Origin: Antedon bifida
Lineage: Eukaryota > Echinodermata > Crinoidea > Comatulida > Antedonidae
Length of the DNA: 64,000 nucleotides
Assembly: GCA_963402885.1 (NCBI GenBank)
Contig: OY727097.1
Location: 21,390,001-21,454,000, forward strand
Reading direction: 5' to 3'
The notes beneath the pieces were generated by a model, which made no database searches, was not told the DNA's origin, and worked only from the letters and a program-made list of their open reading frames with translations. How positions within the stretch are numbered: the first letter of the stretch is position 1; each line of letters begins with the position of its first letter. Made by a program: the position numbers and the translations under genes. Below, piece after piece: positions 53,037 to 64,000 of this stretch.

Positions 53037-54522
53037 ATTATACAATAACCTCTTTTAAATCCAGTTCTATTTCACCGAAAATAACTGAAGCCAACCAATT
53101 ACAATCACGTTAACTGATCCTTTGGTTAGTGTGGGTCAATGAATTTGTTTTTTTCCGTTGACAGTTTCAACTCTGCTTTGTCTCCAACTCATGAAAATAT
53201 TATCCCCATTTAACTCATAAACATTCATTATTTGTCTTATAACACTTAATGTTCTACTTTTATTCAATTAATACGCCACCAAAAATTCAGTACTCAGATT
53301 TTGTTGTAAATATTATTGGTGCTACTTAGACGAGCTGTTTGTGTAGCATTACATACACATTTTATTTTAAGAAACAATATTTGTATTTTCTAATACTCAT
53401 CACTAAAGTGTAAATTTAAAAGGTACTAACTACTCAATTCTAAATAATGATTTGGTACAAATGATTGATAATAGGAAAACAGTTTAGATTTATACCAACA
53501 CATTTTTAACAGAATACAAACATTTTTAATATCATAATTTCCTAAAAATGTTGTTATGATGTAGTTTTTGTTAAGATAATTGATACAAAACGTTTTAGTG
53601 CTTTTTAATAGTTTATAATAAGTATTATATTAAACATGATATATATATATTTTTAATTATTATTGATGTGTTACCAACAAGTGCAAGTATTACACATTTA
53701 TAGTTGATACATAATATAGTTGAACATAATTAGAGTTTATTATTATAAAAATGTTTGTAATACAAATATATAATGTAAGATATTTGCTCAATGAACTAGA
53801 TAAATTTCATAAAAAAGACTCAATTGAATAATAGTATAATAACCTTTTTTCAATACCATAAGATCAAAGAGTATACATTATATAGTATAGTACAGAGCTG
53901 TAGTATGTTGACCAAAAGTGCCACAGTTTCACAATGTGCTTTTTTATAAATTAACCAAAATTAGGAACATTCCAAAGATTATACTGTACATTGATAAACC
54001 AAGCCAAATTGAATAACTTCATAATGGTGTTTTGTGCTCTAAGACTATAACAGATCACACAGTATTATTGCACACTTTATTTGCACCTCATTTATTTATT
54101 CTAAATATCTCCTGAGGAGAAACAAGTATGTAAAATATGTTTAACATGGTTTAAAAGATAGTAATAATTTACAAAATATTGTTTAAATCAAAGTTATTGT
54201 AAAATATGATTGATAATAATAATATACAAATGTGCTCAACTCACAGTATTCAAGAAAAGCTTCCAAAAACAATAAAATCTTTATAAAAATAATACAAATA
54301 CAATAATTATGTAGAATAATGATGTAAAATAATAGAATATTATTTTTTTAAATATTTTAGCAAGCACCCATGTCTACTCTGTCAAACCCAAGTTAAACTT
54401 ACATGTTTTAATGTATTGGTAGCCTGACACATTTTAAAATATTTTTTCATAAATACGATGGTATTGCATGATAAACCCCGCAAACCTAACAAAAATAGAA
54501 AACCCTATTGAAAAGAAATAAA

Positions 54523-54614
54523 ATATTGAATCGTGTAGTGTACAACTCACTTAGTATGTCAGTCAAAAATATTGAATCGTGTAGTGTACAACTCACTTAG
54601 TATGTCAGTCAAAA
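54523..54614. repeat. 46-bp tandem duplication
   Basis: AATATTGAATCGTGTAGTGT ... AGTATGTCAGTCAAA occurs twice back to back with no differences seen. Confidence 0.85.
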
Positions 54615-54654
54615 CAAATTTGAAATTTGTGTTTTTAACTACAGTACTTTTTTA

Positions 54655-54672
54655 GGGTGGGGTGGGGTGGGG
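54655..54672 (+). other. Potential G-quadruplex
   Basis: GGGTGGGGTGGGGTGGGG: four G-runs with single-T loops, an optimal parallel-quadruplex pattern, in otherwise AT-rich DNA. Confidence 0.7.
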
Positions 54673-56174
54673 TTTAGCAATACAATACCCTAAATACAAC
54701 ACCAATATGGATGAGATACATTCAGGAATATAAATCAATGCAACTTAAATTTAATAGTCGGTTTTATTTTCTCTTTCTAAAAATGTGCATTTCACATTCA
54801 CAATAGCTTGTTTTAGCTCGTTAATTTACTTTTTCTGAGCACTTAATTCCGATTTATTCTATTTTTTCTACTTTCTAAGTTATTCCATAGAGATATTAAA
54901 ATTTAAACGTAACAATGCAAACACATTTTTTTCTAAATCATGTAAATATTTCTATTTCTAGTAGTTTAGAATTTGTCAAATTGTTTTGATTTATATTGTA
55001 TTTATAGTTGCTAAAATCAATTTTATTGATTCAGAGTCTGAAATAATGTTTATCAATGCAAATTTAAGATTTAATTTTGTGAATTACTGGTCCATTCAAA
55101 ACGAGATATAATCTTCGAACCTTGAACAATTCAGTAAATATTAATAAAAATAAACAATTTGTGCACAATCTACTAGGCCTACTCTGTTTTTTTTTGTGTG
55201 TGGAAATGTACAACGTTGCAATTCAATTAACATAGTACCAGTGTGAATGAGTGGTATAATGTAGATGATAGCGTTCTACAAAACGTCTTTTTTTCAGGGA
55301 AGAGTGTTTACCATGCATGCGTATCCGTGAGATTAGTTTTAATATCATAAATTGTTGATACGTGTAAAGTTTCCTCTTCCCTGGTACGTGTGAACAATTT
55401 ACAAACTATCGATAACAAAAAAAGTCCATACATAGTTCTAGGTCAGAAATGTCGCAAGCACGGGTGAGGAAGTATAAAACGGATAATAATAGGATCTAAT
55501 ATAACAATAATACGCTAATATTATTAATATATACAGTAAATAATATATTTTTCAGATATATGAATTGTGTAAAAAAATTATCAACATTTCAGATGTTATT
55601 GGTAACGGAGTGGGCTGGCCTAGTTTAGATATTATAGTATATTTATGAATTGAATAAGGCCATAAATGCCTATCAGTGAAATTAGTTTGAATATCACGAG
55701 CTCTAGGCCTAAATGCGCTAGATATATTAAATAAGATTTTGCTACAAACAAGGTCTACGTTAAGTTAGCGCCGTTGTTGAAATATGCATATTATATTAGG
55801 CTGCATGGCTAATGCGGCATTGCACATCTGCAAATGATTTAATAATAAAAATGACATGATTGAAGATGAAATCTGATGGATGGCTCCCTCCTAACATTAA
55901 CATGTGTTTTTTATCTAATAGGAGTATATTATTATGTAGGCTGTCAAACCGGTAATTGAATAATGTTACATTATAATATGTGTAGTTTTGTTGCAAACTT
56001 TCATTTTTTGACTGTTTTATACGTTTTTAAAGAACAAGTTACGAACGATTGAACTCACAATCATCATTAAGAACAAAACGAGTCAGTAGAAATGCAACTA
56101 CTGTATGTTTTTTTTTAGAAAGCTGACGATTCAGTGAAATGTCATAAAACTAATCACCTTATGAACAATTTTGT

Positions 56175-56430
56175 TTAAAGATGTATTGTCTCCCTAAAAC
56201 ATGAAAAATAAAGATTAATAAAATCAGACTTTGAATAGTTGAATTTGCTGCTTTAATCAATTTAATCACTTTCGTCAAAAAAAACTCGGAAAAAATGTTT
56301 TCACTTATAAAAAGACAAAATAAACAATTAAATTCAATCAAAGGCCAATTTGACTACTTTTTGCTTTTTTATTTACAGTTCGATCCAATGTTTGGTAAAA
56401 GTGAATAACACAATTGAATATTCAACAACA
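56175..56430 (+). mobile_element. MITE copy (AGATGTATTGTCCC family)
   Basis: TTTAAAGATGTATTGTCTCC, AAAACATGAAAAATAAAGAT, GACTTTGAATAG, then TCACTTTCGTCAAAAAAAAC and GTTCGATCCAATGTTTGGT match 25661-26017 in order. The right end is not clear. Confidence 0.6.
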
Positions 56431-57453
56431 AAAATGTTTAAACAATATTTTTCTGGGGGACCATGGATCTTTAAAGGTTTCAAATACAATAATATTATTA
56501 ATAATATTAATTTTTTTTGTGTGGCACACTACCATTTTGTTCAACAAATATTAAAAAGTATGGTTTTTTTTGCTGTTACACAGTTTTTCCACCATCATTA
56601 ACTTTCACACTTTTTCAATGGTATGAAACTTTTGTTGGTGTTTTTTATTTTATTCGCTTCCAATGTTACTCGGTCTCCCTTTTTTCTCAAATGAAGTAGT
56701 AAGAAATTATCATAAGATCGACTATCAGAAAATTGCTTTCTTTTTAAAGAACAATTCATTCACTTTTTGCTGGATAAAAACTAAATATTCTTACATTTGG
56801 AAAATTTTGTGATCTTCGCATTTTTGTTTGATTTAATCAGAATTTCATTGCGTGTCTCCTTATAAAAAGTGTTTTATAGTAACAAGAAATTATCTGTATA
56901 CTTGACGTTTTGTAACAATGACACTTTGTTATTTCAATACAAGGTTGTTAGTGTAACTTTGACAAAGCGAAATGGTACAGTGAGTTCACCTTCATACCAG
57001 GGTACATAGAATACTTTACAAATTTAGCGGTGATATCTTTTTAGTACAACACAATACATGTCCTATCCTTTACTGATACTTGTAAAATTAACGGTATTGT
57101 ACACAGTATTGAAATGATTGTGTATTGAATAATACGATGAACAATTGCGTCATGTGTTTGCAGGTAGCTTTCTGAACATCACGATTACCTACTGCTGCAG
57201 ATCGTGACGCGACTAATTTTAAGCTGTTTAAATTTATCAATAGTACATCCAGTTGTCTGTACTACATCAGCAACGCTCCTCCTACTCGTCTCTGTGTCCC
57301 ACATGTTGAGATGCTGAATTCTTTAAGTTACATGGAACAGAGTGATCGTGCTATTGTGTGTTAAAGAGGGTGTGTTTAAACATACTGTCTATTCACCCAT
57401 CGTCTGATTTATAATATATATTTATTCTGGACTATTATTATAAGGTCGGCGAT

Positions 57454-60400
57454 ATGATAAACTTACTGGTTTTTGCCACTCTGTTTGCCCTATCGCGCGT
57501 TGATGCGCATGATATGGGAGATAATCCGCACATGCAATCAGAATTTGATAAGGATGAAGGGACATATACATACATACTAAAAGTGCCAGTAGATAAGAAA
57601 GAGGTAAGTTTTGCCTTTCATTTACAAGTCGGAAAGTAAATCAAATCATTTGGTTAATTATGTTGATATTTGTCTCCGCCAATAAATATTTTTGTTGTTA
57701 CGCACAATATAGCAGTAACTGATTTATTATTAACTAGGCCTTAATAGCTATCATAGCGATAGTAAAACCTTTGATCTACACTTTCATTTAAAAATATTGA
57801 CATGTTGGCCTCTATATTAATTTAATACACGTAGGCCCTACGTCGTAATTTCTTATTGTAGGCCTACTTTCATAATTTGGGTGAAAATTATTAAATATCG
57901 TATTATGTATTATTAAATAATTCGATATGCATCCTACGACGAGTTGCATCATTCTGAATGTTAAATACATTAATTATTGGTGCGTTTCTGTGTCAATGAC
58001 TTATTCGAAGCCATCGTGTTTTGAAGAAAAAATATTAAACTGACCTTGACATTATTTCAAGTGATTCCAAATAAAAAGTACAGTTAGTACACATTTGGTT
58101 TTTATTATAGAGTCAGTAAATTTACCCCTTATTTGTTATTCTTTTTGTACAAATCAGGATTTTTACGTATTTTAAAATATGAAAATGAGCCTGTACCTAC
58201 TATGATCCGATTTAAATACTGTATTTCCAACTGAGATTTTGATTTTGTGTGTGTTTGTTCATTTCAATAAACATTTCAATAGGCCTATATTCCTAAATGT
58301 CTTCTTTTTTATTGAAAATGAATTGAGAATGAAATCAAATTTATATAAAGGCCATTAAGATGAACCGGGGACTAACATAATAACCATGACATGAGAGATA
58401 TATTTGGAGCGCATGGTGGGAAAACTTGTAAAGATTGATGATCGAAGACAACTCAGGTCATTAGGTCAGTGTAAAAACTCGGACGATCAGTGTTCAGTAA
58501 TAAGCATGTTACATGTTCTGTCAACACTGGTCAACAAGCTCCTAATCGAGTCGATTGATTTCAATCAAGTATCTCTGTCGAGACGCCTAACATCGGTTAA
58601 ATCATATTTTTTTCACACGTTCAAAAGTGCACTGTACATTTTTGGTGATTTGTTATTTTAGTTTCCCTGCTAAAAGATGTGAACTACTTTATAAAGAATA
58701 GGCCTCTGTTTGAATTGCTAAAATAATCTGTATTTTCTATTCAATTGACTCTTGCTTTTTATTTTTCGCGTACGTTTTAATAAAAGAATAAAGGAATCAC
58801 ATTTGTAATGGGGGTGCACGGTTCAGTGCCACTAAGGTGCATTGGTATTCGCATGAGCCACGGTTTTGACTGTAAAAAGAAAACAACAGTCTACTTATTA
58901 ATTTATAAGTAGACAGAATAAAAACACGACTATGAATCATTATTCCCAAATAAATAAGACTGTCAAGACTTGAATGGAATACTTGTACAGTTTGCATAAT
59001 ATTATACTAATGAATATAATTCTATAGTTAGACTCGGGGTCGTTCCACTTATAACCTACCATGGCAGATAAAACCGTACACAATTTAATAACTCTACCAT
59101 GAGTTAAATAACTATATAGTTATAAATGCTTTCGTAACTCTCATTTATAGATGAGAAGACCAAATAGAAGCATTCAATAGATAAGTCAAGGAAAGGCCTC
59201 TGTCGATTATTGTTTCATTGTACAGTATTACAAACAAGCTTGGAACTCGACTCTCTGTTGTTGTTTGTGAATGAGTGATTTTTTGTTAAGCCGATTGCCG
59301 AAGGGAAGATGTGACAAGTTCAATAAACCAAGATGTCAGTATATCATATTTAAACACAGGTGTTTAAATATTAAAACGGACTTTGAATCTCGGACACAAG
59401 TCTAGACGGGATTTACCGATAATTATTAATTTCTATAAAATATACTGGTGCTGCTAATAATTGTAGTAATAATTTATTTAATTACCGATATTGATCAACG
59501 TTGTAATGGCTCTGATGATATCAGATAATAATGTATGTTTGTTATCTGTATTGTTAAAAGTAACTGTCAGTAGCTAGCATCGGAAGGCCTACGCTTGTAA
59601 AACGCTGACTGTTCAGACACACAATGTGTTAATTTCGTGAATTTCATATTTTCGGAAAGTTATTCGAAAACGCTAAGTCCACTTAACTGTGAAAAACTGT
59701 TGAAACAGCCTATACTACAGTATATACAGATCAGGAAATGATCCAATATTTTGCTTTTACTCCTTACCCATGGAAGATTCATCAATAATGTATGCAAAAG
59801 ATATTTCGTAACAAAAAAAATCGGTATTTTTATAAATTAAGATATTTTCTTCCTCAGAAGTACATTAATGTAAATTTAAAAAACATTTATTTTACCATTA
59901 ATAACCTGTGGTAATGTATTGGGACTGGTACTTACTTAGGCATATTTAAAATCTAAATTTATTTTCGATTTATTTTATTCTAGATTATCTGCCAGTGATT
60001 TAATTTATTTTGTGTAATTTGTTTCAGTTTTCTCTATCTTCATAAATTATATAACGTTCTAGTCTAGTCTTATTTGATTTAAAGGCCAAAACTCTATGAT
60101 CGAAATTTTGTCTTAATGATATATGTATATTTGAGGGGAAAAAGAAAGGCAATAATGATTATTATATTGTGTGTGGCACTTTATGGTCTATACAAAGATG
60201 TGCGTGATAATCATATGAAGATGTGTTTAAGATCCTACTGTGATCGCGGTGTTGGAAGCTATTCCTGGGACGATCGGTGTAATTTATGATATCTGTTTTG
60301 TATTGTTGGATTATGATATTATATTATTATATAAAACAGAATTAAATATACTGATTTGTATTCAATTTGCTGTATAAAAACTATCTTGGTTTTTTTAAAA

Positions 60401-63400
60401 CAAACTTGAGGATAATTAACGAATTGTTTATGAAAGTTGATTTAAATATTAAATATTTCATAATCGTTCGCTGTATAAACTGATATCCCAATACGGCTAT
60501 ACAGATCTTATTCGATACAACGACACAGATTAGTCTACATTCTGTATTGAAAAATAATAGCCCCCAACTCCTAGGCTTTTTTACCCTGATATACTGTACT
60601 GGAGAATAGACTAAAGGTGTTTAATATACTTCATCAAGGAAGTAAAATACAGTAAATATACTGGTCGATTTTCAAAGTGGTAGAAAATAAACAAATAAAA
60701 TTCATATTGAATATTATAACTCCGCCGATTTTCCTATTATAATTGTTTTCATATTCAAATGTTTCAATCATTAAAATAATATATTCCTTGTCGTTTCAGT
60801 CTAAGTGTGAATGTGAAGATGAAATTAAACAGCTACAAGAACAACTGGATGCACTTGAGCTACGCTTCGAAAAGGTTCTCGGTGAGTAAAATCAAACTTT
60901 AAAAAAAGTCGTTAACCGTTTGCCTTATTCATAATTTCCATCGGTTAGAATGGATAGATGGCTATTTTCTTTCATTTTATAGAATACGTAAAAGGTTTAT
61001 CAATGAGAATCCATCCTGTAATTGGCTTATTCGTGCTGTCTCGTCAGTGTTGAAATAAAAATAGAAAATAATGTAAAATAGGTCAATTAGAAATAACAAA
61101 ATCTCCATAGGAGTCGAAACCTTCACCTTAACATGTTTATTTAGACTGTACTATTAGGCCTAATAAGTAATAATTATTTCAGGTAAATTGAATTCGGTAA
61201 CACTTGATGAAAGTTTGGACCGTGATGGTGGTGGTAAGTAGTAGCCAGTTTGTGTTTGTGATCAAAAACATCGAAAAGATAATGTATTCTGATTGGTCTA
61301 TTTGGAAAAGTTAAAGATATATTGTCCCACTGAAAAAAATATACAGTTTATATTAAATGTTTTTTTGTCACATAATAGTTATTTACTTTGACCAAAAATT
61401 GGATAAACAAAAATAATATACCTGAAAAAACTGTTTTTGATCTGAACCATTTATTTGTCTTTTTATAAGTGAAAACATTTTTTTTTATTTCTACTAAATA
61501 TTAAAACTGAGAAATGGCCTATGTTCAAAGTCTTTTTTTAATTTATTTTCATTTTTCATGTTTTTGGGGACAATACATCTCAATCTCAATCAATCAATAA
61601 AATATCAATAATGATATTACATTGTCTTCTCAATGATTATTTAGAAGTTGAGAAATCAATTTATTATTGAATTCTATCGTCCGCTCTCTGATATACTTTA
61701 CTTACTAATGAGTATCTATCAAATTACCGTACCAATATTTTTTTATGAACTCTCTTAATTTTCTTCCAAAAGACTATAATAATTACATGTCTTTTGGAAG
61801 AAAATAAATGTCTTTTGAATTGAACTGAATGTGGTGTCATTTTGTCTCAACGTTTAGCATTGGTAATCTGCAGTGTTTTCTTGACCATAATATACCACTC
61901 GGCAATTTAAAACAGATTGCCTTGTTGATTTATATTTTGAGACAAAACAATCATTTGAGTAAGATAAATTATTCCAACGCAAGATCAAAGCATGTTAAGA
62001 TCACCACTTTCACATGTATCGTTGTTTTCCGTAGGTGGAAACTTTACTGATGAACTCTCACCTTCCGAAAGGGTGATAGTAAACGCAGACAAGATCGAAA
62101 ATAATGATTTGTCTCAAAATGGCAGTCGAGCTGAAGGTCCTGATAATCTATTCAGTGGATTGGATGCTGATTCAAATAGTACTGGACTTGAGAGTCATCG
62201 CGGTATGGTTCGTAGTAGAGGAGATGCACCCGAAAATGTTGTGAATATGCTAAATCTTGAAGATCCAAATGATGAAAAGATTGAGCCTCCAGGTTCAATA
62301 ACTGTGAACGAAAACGATATCAAAGCAAACGGTCAAGCAGAAGGAAGCGACGAAACCCTGGACAGTGAAGAGGGATTGACAGTGGAACTGTCTCCAGACA
62401 ACATCAGGCCAGCTAAAACGGTAGAAGAAAGCGTCGTAAAAGTGGACGATGATAAGAAACCAGCAGTAGTTATTGATAAACAAGACATAGATGATCCGTG
62501 TACTGGTGGATGTGCTTGTTTCAAAGACACGTCTGAGACGGGTGTGTATGCCATCAAGAAACCTAAAAAGATTAAAAAGAAATCAACTCACATGAAGGTG
62601 TACTGCGATATGTCAACCGACAGTGGTGGGTGGACAGTCATTCAAAGACGATTTGTATGTTATTTACCTTTTTTTTAAAATTAATACAGTTAAATAAAAC
62701 GTTATAAATATAAAAATATAATTTAAGAAAAGACATGCAGTATAATAATATGCAAAGGAGAGAAGACTACCAAATACTGTGGATATCAAGCTTATTTTGA
62801 GTGTCAATAAGGAGGAAGAAGAGAAATATAATGAGGAGGATATTAAATTACAATAAGCTAATCGACGACAATGATATTGATGAAAATTATTTACTTTATA
62901 TTAATTGTAATTTGTATGTGTGAGATATTTTGTATTGTAATTCTTCCAGAATGTGTTGCTATTTTATGTTTTTATACCGAAATAATGGATCCTAATGGAT
63001 AATTGTTTAATTTATAGGATGGTACAGAAAATTTCTTCCGCTCATGGGCTCATTATGCTAGAGGGTTTGGAAATAAAAATAGCGAATTTTGGATTGGGAA
63101 TAACTTTATACATGCATTAACAAGTAATGGAAAGTACGAACTTCGTATAGGTAAGGTTTTGTTTTAGTATCATATTTATACGTTTTAAATTCAGAAAGAG
63201 CTACACCCGTTATATATGCATTATACTTTTTAAATTACTCCTTTTTAAAGAAAGCACCCAAAGGACTCGGGGATGGTACCGATAACGAATAAAATTACTT
63301 TTGTGTTACCGATTGGTTGATTTCAACATGGAGGACAAAATAAAAAGATCTCTCAAACCTATGATCACAAGCATAATGCTGTACACCGCGCTGATTGGTT

Positions 63401-63647
63401 TTGGTCATGATCTAAACCAGGATAGATTTTTATTATTATCATTATCTTTTTAGTATTCTTTTATTAAAACTTGTTCTTTGTTTTAATAGAATTTGAGGAC
63501 TGGGAGGGTCAACAAGGTTTTGCCCATTATGACAGTTTCCGCATCTTGGACGAAGAGAGCAAGTACCGTTTGTTGCTTGGTAAATTTGTTGGCGGCAACA
63601 GAGGCGATTCAATGTCCTATCATAATAACACCATGTTTACAACTAAG
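57454..63647 (+). CDS. Secreted fibrinogen-related (FReD) protein, 3' end beyond window
   Basis: Exons 57454-57603, 60800-60881, 61183-61233, 62035-62654, 63018-63150 and 63490-63647 join in frame (398 aa so far; next junction phase 0). Residues 1-18 are a signal peptide (MINLLVFATLFALSRVDA). Residues ~51-77 form a short heptad helix beginning SKCECEDEIKQLQEQLDALE, whose cysteines could link subunits. An acidic linker follows with sequons NFT, NGS and NST. The fibrinogen C-terminal domain starts near residue 247: CTGGCACF, VYCDMSTDSGGWTVIQRRF, ENFFRSWAHYARGFGN, EFWIGNNFIHALT, then the YRLLLGKFVGGNRGDSM block. The calcium and ligand pocket would be encoded beyond the window. Such proteins (ficolin, FREP, angiopoietin, tenascin types) are secreted lectin-like or matrix proteins; which one is not decidable. 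Confidence 0.92.
57604..60799. other. First intron of the fibrinogen-domain gene
   Basis: 3.2 kb, AT-rich, several TAGGCCTA octamers. Open frames near 58404-58661 and 58797-58997 lack splice or protein support. No transposon was recognised. Confidence 0.45.
61311..61582 (+). mobile_element. MITE with terminal inverted repeats (AGATGTATTGTCCC family)
   Basis: Left end TTAAAGATATATTGTCCCAC is inverted at the right as GGGGACAATACATCT. The inner sequence near the right end (GCCTATGTTCAAAGTC, TTCATTTTTCATG) is the inverse of the inner end of 25661-26017. This is the clearest two-ended short copy. It lies in intron 3 of the fibrinogen-domain gene. Confidence 0.7.
61759..61804. repeat. Perfect 16-bp hairpin in intron 3
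   Basis: TTTTCTTCCAAAAGAC (61759-61774) pairs perfectly with GTCTTTTGGAAGAAAA (61789-61804) around a 14-nt loop, about 230 bp before the exon at 62035. Confidence 0.7.
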
Positions 63648-63719
63648 GTAAAGTGAAAGTTGTGTACAATTTATTGTCGATTGTTCGTACGAATATTATC
63701 TGTACTCAAAGCCTACCTA

Positions 63720-63965
63720 GATTTTGTTTCATAATGGGATGCTAGATGGTGGAAGTCTTCTTATCTCGGAGGACTATTTTAACTCGTAGGTCCAGTGTAC
63801 ACTCCCGTGTGTAATTTAAATAACCCAGTTCATCATTCAAGACGAGTGGGAGGAGGTTACCCCAATGATATGTTCACAAAATAGCCGTGTGTCAAGGGAA
63901 TTACCATTATCCGATAAAACAGTAATTAATTTACTAGCAATGTGCCTAGGGACATACAATAAAAT
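63720..63965 (+). repeat. Dispersed repeat shared with 41880-42120
   Basis: Has GTAGGTCCAGTGTACAC, AACCCAGTTCA, AAGACGAGT, GGTTACCCC and ACAGTAATTAATTTA in the same order as the copy in the lipase intron. Confidence 0.65.
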
Positions 63966-64000
63966 AAAACATACAATAATATACATTACATTATTATTTT

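Larger units (their letters stand above)
53037..57453. other. Intergenic between lipase and fibrinogen-domain gene
   Basis: Very AT-rich. Contains the 46-bp duplication and G-run (listed), a MITE copy (listed) and otherwise nothing recognised. No long-range coding similarity. The promoter of the fibrinogen-domain gene should lie near the right end; TATAATATATAT at about 57410-57421 is TATA-like but not decisive. Confidence 0.45.

Noticed and set aside
61992..62034. Upstream ATG at 61992 as start of the fibrinogen-domain protein
   Set aside because: The signal-peptide exon at 57454 and two coiled-coil/linker exons join in phase to the acceptor at 62034, giving a better model.

Overview
This is AT-rich, intron-rich metazoan genomic DNA. 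It contains GT-AG introns, a secreted fibrinogen-domain protein, an SLC17-type transporter, a patatin-like lipase, and several families of short foldback and rolling-circle transposons. A marine invertebrate deuterostome such as an echinoderm (perhaps a crinoid) fits best, but that is inference: no marker gene here settles the lineage. No bacterial genes, rRNA or CRISPR array are seen.

Layout. (1) 241-17473, plus strand: an unrecognised six-exon gene of about 642 aa. Its tail is low-complexity and carries repeated tyrosine motifs and a very recent in-frame exon duplication. Its 13.4-kb second intron is packed with mobile DNA: two Helentron-like copies, three LINE fragments on the minus strand, and a nearly complete 4.9-kb Gypsy LTR retrotransposon on the minus strand. 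(2) 17474-21188: intergenic, with a tandem segmental duplication and a snap-back palindrome. (3) 21189-28129, plus: a complete ten-exon SLC17 (sialin-like) transporter of 497 aa. Its third intron contains five apparently identical 364-bp units, each with an intact tRNA gene whose anticodon reads AUC. (4) 28130-40277: intergenic. It holds a foldback element, Helitron-type ends, and two head-to-tail Helentron-like elements built on a ~178-bp tandem monomer that places a TGACGTCA palindrome once per monomer. (5) 40278-53036, plus: a complete four-exon patatin-like lipase (ATGL/PNPLA4 type, 331 aa) with an acidic N-terminal tract. Its 10-kb last intron holds three inverted-repeat elements and two minisatellites (15 bp and 47 bp). 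(6) 57454 to the right edge, plus: a secreted fibrinogen-related protein (signal peptide, Cys-rich coiled coil, acidic linker, FReD), cut off by the window end.

The four host genes all lie on the plus strand, but nothing suggests a shared pathway. The strongest unusual signals are the intronic tandem tRNA(AUC) array, the nucleosome-length phasing of CRE palindromes inside a Helentron-like family with higher-order repeat structure, the recent exon duplication in the first gene, and an extreme excess of the octamer TAGGCCTA. Exon boundaries were set by hand from splice sites and reading-frame continuity; all copy and spacing counts are hand counts.
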